Below are positions 22,769 to 26,074 of a stretch of DNA of 26,074 bases, one piece after another. The position numbers were made by a program, and so were the translations under genes. The number at the start of each line of letters is the position of its first letter. Positions within the stretch are counted from its first letter, which is position 1. The DNA comes from CAYGWP01 sp964353455 (GTDB lineage Bacteria > Planctomycetota > Phycisphaerae > FEN-1346): contig CAYGWP010000547.1 in assembly GCA_964353455.1 (NCBI GenBank), positions 1 through 26,074 on the forward strand, read 5' to 3'. Under the pieces are notes generated by a model. The model was not told the DNA's origin and ran no database searches. It saw only the letters and a program-made list of their open reading frames with translations.

Positions 22769-24169
22769 TTACACGGCCCCTGCCAGTTCGCGTTCCTCGG
22801 CCGATTGGGAGATCAGGAAGACCGGGACGGCTGCGGTAACGATGTCGGGGTCGAAGAGAGAGCCGCTGCCCTTTATGAGGATGTCGATGCTGAGAGACGC
22901 CTCGCGTGCCTCGCGGTACGGGCGGTGGCTGGTGAGGGCGTCGAAGGTGTCGCATACGGCCAGGATCCGCGCCTCGATGGGAATGTCGTAGGCCGACAGG
23001 CCGCGCGGGTATCCGGAGCCGTCGAACGCCTCTGAGTGTGCGGCGGCGATCACGGCCACCTCTTCGAGGCCGCGGATGGGGGCCAGAAAATCGGCAGTGG
23101 CGGACGTGTGGCGGCGGACCTCATCCAACTCCGCAGGCGTAAGGAGCCTCGGCAGGTCCAGAATCTCCTTCGGCACGGTGATCATGCCGACATCATGGAC
23201 GAGGGCGGCCCACTTGACCTTGGTGGTCTGGGCGGGCGGCAGGCCCATCGCCATCGCCACGAGGACCGCCAGGCGTGCCACGCGCCGGCTGTGGCCGACC
23301 TTATCGACCGGGTGGGCGTCGGTGACGTGCGCATATAGTTCCAGAAGGCTGGTGACCGCGGCGTCGGTCGTCACGAGGTCGTCGGCCGCAAGGCCGTGCA
23401 GAGCCGAGGCGACGAGCAGGTCAACGTCCTCGGCCGAAGTGAGTTGCGCGTAGAAGCCCGGTTCGCCGAGGACCTCGATCCCCGCGTCGGCCACAGGCTC
23501 GCTCACTTCGCGGGCGGTCCGCCGGCGGACGGCGTCCAGGAACGATATGAGTTCGGGCGATGTCTGTTCCCTGAAGAGCACGTCGCAGGTGTCGGCGAAG
23601 CGCAGGATCTGGGCGGGCACGCTTATCTCATCGCCCGTCTTGCCGCGCGGGTACCCGTGGCCGCTGGTGCACTCGTGGTGGTCGAGGATGATGGGGGCGA
23701 GGCTGAAGAGTTCGGGGACCTCGGCCACAAGTTGCGCCCCGACGAGGGGGTGCGCGCGGATCATCGGCCGGTTGGCCTGCTCGTCCATGTTCCGCCAGCG
23801 GTCGGGATCGCGCTCATCGCCCAGCAGGCCGATGTCGTGCAGGAGCGCGGCATAGAACGTGTCGAGACGGTCCACCCCCAGGTGCGAGGCCATCGCCTTG
23901 GCAAGCACCGCCACGCGCCCATGATGCGGCACCTGGGGCGTCGGGCAGTAATCCAGAAGGCGGGCGAGCGCGGCAAGCACATCGGCGCGCCAGATGCTGA
24001 ACGGTCCGGATTCCATCGAAAGAGTCTCCACCTCGTAGGGGTAGAATCCGTCGGACAAAAGGGTGTGTGCGATGACCATGGGGAATATCGGCCGATTCGC
24101 CCCGCGGACTGAAGCAAAGGGGCCTTCCGACGAGTTCTTTCTGCGGGAGCGCTGTATCTTGTCGGCCAT
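22769..24169 (-). CDS. Tandem HD-GYP domain protein (c-di-GMP phosphodiesterase type)
   Basis: A 466-residue soluble protein with two consecutive HD-GYP-like domains and no sensory domain. The first, about residues 80-215, has HD at 111-112 (LLHDIGLLG), His140, HHE at 164-166, GHGYP at 170-174 and Asp193. The second, about 290-425, has HD at 325-326 (LVHDVGM), His354, HSE at 378-380 in place of HHE, DGSGYP at 383-388 and Asp407. Canonical HD-GYP enzymes hydrolyse c-di-GMP to pGpG or GMP using two or three metals. Here each domain has small departures (GHGYP, HSE), so activity of each is uncertain. ATG 24169 has a poor ribosome site. The divergent cytochrome gene starts only 31 bases away. Confidence 0.9.
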   Translation of the reverse strand: MADKIQRSRRKNSSEGPFASVRGANRPIFPMVIAHTLLSDGFYPYEVETLSMESGPFSIWRADVLAALARLLDYCPTPQVPHHGRVAVLAKAMASHLGVDRLDTFYAALLHDIGLLGDERDPDRWRNMDEQANRPMIRAHPLVGAQLVAEVPELFSLAPIILDHHECTSGHGYPRGKTGDEISVPAQILRFADTCDVLFREQTSPELISFLDAVRRRTAREVSEPVADAGIEVLGEPGFYAQLTSAEDVDLLVASALHGLAADDLVTTDAAVTSLLELYAHVTDAHPVDKVGHSRRVARLAVLVAMAMGLPPAQTTKVKWAALVHDVGMITVPKEILDLPRLLTPAELDEVRRHTSATADFLAPIRGLEEVAVIAAAHSEAFDGSGYPRGLSAYDIPIEARILAVCDTFDALTSHRPYREAREASLSIDILIKGSGSLFDPDIVTAAVPVFLISQSAEERELAGAV

Positions 24170-24199
24170 GCGGCAGGCTGCTAGAGTGGTCGCGGTGCC
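24170..24199. promoter_or_regulatory. 30-bp divergent gap between HD-GYP and cytochrome genes
   Basis: The two start codons face away from each other across 30 bases, too short for two separate promoters, so each promoter must extend into the other gene's 5' coding sequence, or one annotated start is too early. The next downstream in-frame ATG for the HD-GYP gene is at 24079. Confidence 0.4.
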
Positions 24200-25726
24200 A
24201 TGAGGATACGGTTGCCATTCCGGTCAGTGCATTGGCCTCGGGCGGCGGTCGTGGCGATTGTCGTTTGCCTTGCGGCCCTTGCCGTGTGGCAGATGGAGTT
24301 TGCCCCTGGCCGCCAGGCGCCTCCTGCCTCGCTGGCCGACCTGGTCGATGGCATCGCCGCCCGCCCTACGGATTGGCGGGAAGCGCTCGAGCAGGCCAGG
24401 CGCGCGGCTGGCCCGACCCTCGAGGCGATGCTTCACCATGATGAGCCGCGCGCCCGCGCTGCCGCATGCGCCGTCCTGGCCGGCCGCACTGATGAGAACC
24501 GGTTTGCGGCGATACTTCCTCGCGCAAGCGACACCGACTGGCGAGTCCGGGCGGCGGCGTTCCAGGCCCTTGTGGCCGCCGGGCGGCTTCGCGGCGAGCC
24601 GCTTCGCGACACGCCGCTCGACGAACGCGAGGAAATCCTTCTGGCCTGGATGGATGCCCGCGATCCGAAGGCGGCCGCGCCACTCGCACCGGAACTCTGC
24701 GAACTCTATGCAGGCGACCGCCACGTGGAGTTCGGCCGGCCCCTGGCCGCGCGGTGCCTTGCCTGTCACGCGGGGGCCGAGCCGGCCCCGTTTGCCGCGA
24801 GCGAGACCTGCGGCCGCTGTCACGGGCGGACCTGGCAGGAATGGTCCGCATCGGCCCACGCACAGAGCCTCTCGCACCTTCGCCTGGCCACCGTGAACCC
24901 CGCCACGCGCCAGCCGCAGCAGATGGATTTCGGGGAGGTGCGCGGCATGGGTTGCCGGGAATGCCATCGCCCGGCTGTGGAGCCGCAGGCGCCGATCCCG
25001 CGGGAGCGGGCGGGCCTTACGGCGTGTCCGTTTCGGTTCAGGAAGGAGATCGCGGCCGCCGATTCCTGCTCGCGGTGCCACACATCCACCGCCGCCGAGT
25101 GGCGGGCCTGGCTCGCGGGGACGCAGCCGCGACTGGCTGTCTGGCCGCCGGGAGAAATCCAGGCCGACCGTCGCGGCGATACGCGGACGTGCGTTGACTG
25201 CCACATGCCGCCCGGCCCCATGGCCTCAGACAAGACGGAGCATGTCCATGCGTGGGCCGCCCGGCGGGACGTCGGCCGATTGCAGGAAGGCGTGGCCGTG
25301 CGGTCGGAGGCAGAAAAGGGTCCTGGACCCTTTTCTGCGTCGCCGCAGATTCGCTTCAGACTCATCAACCTCTCGGGGCACGCCTGTCCGACCGGTTCGC
25401 GGAGGCGGGCGCTGCGCATCCTGGCCGGCCCGACAGGGGGCGAGGTGCGCGTTGTCGCTGAACTCTCGCCCGACCGTCCCGGTCGCCTGGCGCCGATGGG
25501 GCAGCCGGCGCTTGCGCCGGGCGAAGCGAGGGAGTTCCTGGTGCCCGCCCCGGCCGCCGCGGCGACCGTGACCATCCGCCTTCAGTATTGCCGCGATGTG
25601 ACGGACCCTGCGGCCGGCGTCAGCGACGTCTTCTCCGTTGAAGAGGACCTTCGCCGGTGGGTCGGGCCCGAGGTCGGCCCGGGACGGGTCCAGACTTCGG
25701 ACCGCGCGGCCCCGGACGGCGGGTAG
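24200..25726 (+). CDS. HEAT-repeat pentaheme cytochrome c
   Basis: A 508-residue protein with an N-terminal transmembrane or uncleaved signal helix (AAVVAIVVCLAALAVW, residues 15-30). A region with HEAT-like repeats follows (about 60-170: EPRARAAACAVLAG, DWRVRAAAFQALVAAG). Then come five CxxCH heme sites: CLACH 186-190, CGRCH 204-208, CRECH 252-256, CSRCH 290-294 and CVDCH 331-335. The distal part has NLSGHACPTGSRRRALRI, a pattern often seen after the heme region in multiheme cytochromes of the c-554 type. It is thus a periplasmic electron carrier, with a possible reductase or docking role. Residues 371-380 (AEKGPGPFSA) are encoded by a 29-base palindrome (25310-25338). The stop is at 25724-25726. 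Confidence 0.9.
   Translation: MRIRLPFRSVHWPRAAVVAIVVCLAALAVWQMEFAPGRQAPPASLADLVDGIAARPTDWREALEQARRAAGPTLEAMLHHDEPRARAAACAVLAGRTDENRFAAILPRASDTDWRVRAAAFQALVAAGRLRGEPLRDTPLDEREEILLAWMDARDPKAAAPLAPELCELYAGDRHVEFGRPLAARCLACHAGAEPAPFAASETCGRCHGRTWQEWSASAHAQSLSHLRLATVNPATRQPQQMDFGEVRGMGCRECHRPAVEPQAPIPRERAGLTACPFRFRKEIAAADSCSRCHTSTAAEWRAWLAGTQPRLAVWPPGEIQADRRGDTRTCVDCHMPPGPMASDKTEHVHAWAARRDVGRLQEGVAVRSEAEKGPGPFSASPQIRFRLINLSGHACPTGSRRRALRILAGPTGGEVRVVAELSPDRPGRLAPMGQPALAPGEAREFLVPAPAAAATVTIRLQYCRDVTDPAAGVSDVFSVEEDLRRWVGPEVGPGRVQTSDRAAPDGG
25310..25338. repeat. Palindromic element in frame within cytochrome gene
   Basis: A 29-base palindrome with perfect 14-base arms (GCAGAAAAGGGTCC and its complement) around a central T. 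It shares the sequence GAAAAGGGTCC[AT]GGACCC with each arm of the murI element and has no stop in any frame. It lies between the last heme site and the HACPTG motif. Confidence 0.92.
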
Positions 25727-25770
25727 CACTCCATCGGCACTCTTCGCGGCGGGGTGTGTGGCCGCAAATC

Positions 25771-25830
25771 GTGGCAGCCCCCGAAGGGGGCACCAGATAA
25801 TAGCCCACGGCGTCAGCCGTGGGTCGGCAA
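25771..25830. repeat. Double-hairpin repeat (planctomycete-type)
   Basis: Hairpin 1 is GCCCCC-GAA-GGGGGC (25777-25791). A linker ACCAGATAATAG follows. Hairpin 2 is CCCACGGC-GTCA-GCCGTGGG (25804-25823). From memory this resembles a dispersed repeat of planctomycete genomes; this should be confirmed by search. It follows the cytochrome stop by about 45 bases and may also act as a 3' stabilising structure. Confidence 0.75.
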
Positions 25831-25874
25831 ATGGCCCACAGAATCGTTTTTCTGTTTCTGTTGGAGCCCCAGCA

Positions 25875-26046
25875 GGGGGTGCGCCGACGGATTGTGGCAA
25901 GAGATGCTGTCAAGAACGCCAAGAGCGCCAAGGACGCCAAGAGCGCCAACCCCTGGAGATTGGCGCTCTTGGCGCTCTTGGGTCGGGCAGGTAATCTGAT
26001 TGGGGCGGAAGCGGGGGGCGCCCCAACGGATTGTGGCAGGAGATGC
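25875..26046. repeat. Direct repeats flanking a large inverted repeat
   Basis: Two direct copies of CGGATTGTGGCARGAGATGCT, each preceded by G-rich sequence (25875-25908 and 26013-26046), flank a long hairpin. The left arm is built of 9-base units of the type CGCCAAGAG (25916-25949). The perfect inner stem is CCAAGAGCGCCAA (25937-25949) with its complement at 25960-25972, and pairing extends outward for about ten more bases with mismatches. The second direct copy continues to GTGCCACAA, close to the window edge. Confidence 0.75.
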
Positions 26047-26074
26047 TCGTGCCACAATTTTTCGGCGCAGTGCG

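Larger units (their letters stand above)
25727..26074. other. Intergenic repeat cluster at right edge
   Basis: 348 bases without a supported gene, made almost entirely of hairpins and repeats described separately (25771-25830 and 25875-26046). Short open frames here translate repeats and are not called. The region continues past the window edge. Confidence 0.7.

Noticed and set aside
25914..25983. CRISPR array
   Set aside because: Units are 9 bases without spacers, and the two halves are inverted to each other; no cas genes in the window.

Overview
The window is GC-rich, densely coded and reads as a chromosomal segment of a planctomycete-like bacterium (Planctomycetota, possibly a Phycisphaerae-type or uncultured lineage). 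This is an inference from gene content: a formylglycine-type sulfatase, a Tat-exported GFO/IDH/MocA oxidoreductase, two prepilin-like proteins that end in a degenerate H-X9-DG motif, a planctomycete-style atypical kinase, HEAT and TPR lipoproteins, and many dispersed palindromic repeats. There are no rRNA or tRNA genes, integrases, transposases or CRISPR arrays.

Layout. Bases 1-7719 are all on the minus strand. In transcription order they hold two overlapping prepilin-like genes, a kinase, a small secreted protein, an Nramp-related transporter, a GFO/IDH/MocA oxidoreductase and a sulfatase that runs off the left edge. From 8006 the plus strand carries a tight unit of murI, a HEAT lipoprotein and a zinc alcohol dehydrogenase-like gene, then queC. 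Bases 11596-18171 are minus again: a giant AsmA/TamB-like protein, two PilZ proteins and a membrane-anchored coiled-coil protein. A glycosyltransferase and a SAM methyltransferase follow on the plus strand (18355-20589). Bases 20778-24169 form a minus-strand run: a tandem HD-GYP protein, a TPR remnant or gene, an amber-separated helical ORF and a TPR lipoprotein. A divergent HEAT-pentaheme cytochrome gene (24200-25726) and a block of repeats close the window.

How the genes relate. Two PilZ receptors and a dual HD-GYP protein point to cyclic-di-GMP signalling near envelope functions (prepilins, AsmA-like protein, glycan synthesis). MurI supplies D-glutamate, which suggests at least some peptidoglycan. 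QueC belongs to queuosine/7-deazaguanine synthesis.

The most unusual content is structural DNA. (i) A palindromic element built on GGGTCCWGGACCC sits in frame inside two unrelated genes, murI and the multiheme cytochrome. It has no stop codon in any frame and resembles in concept the Rickettsia palindromic elements. (ii) Several intergenic multi-hairpin elements have an outer stem enclosing two or three hairpins. Their arms change in concert between copies, and modules are shared between copies. (iii) The 22.1-22.8 kb stretch holds an ORF chain in a single reading frame broken by a TAA and a TAG, which suggests gene decay or an unusual translation arrangement.
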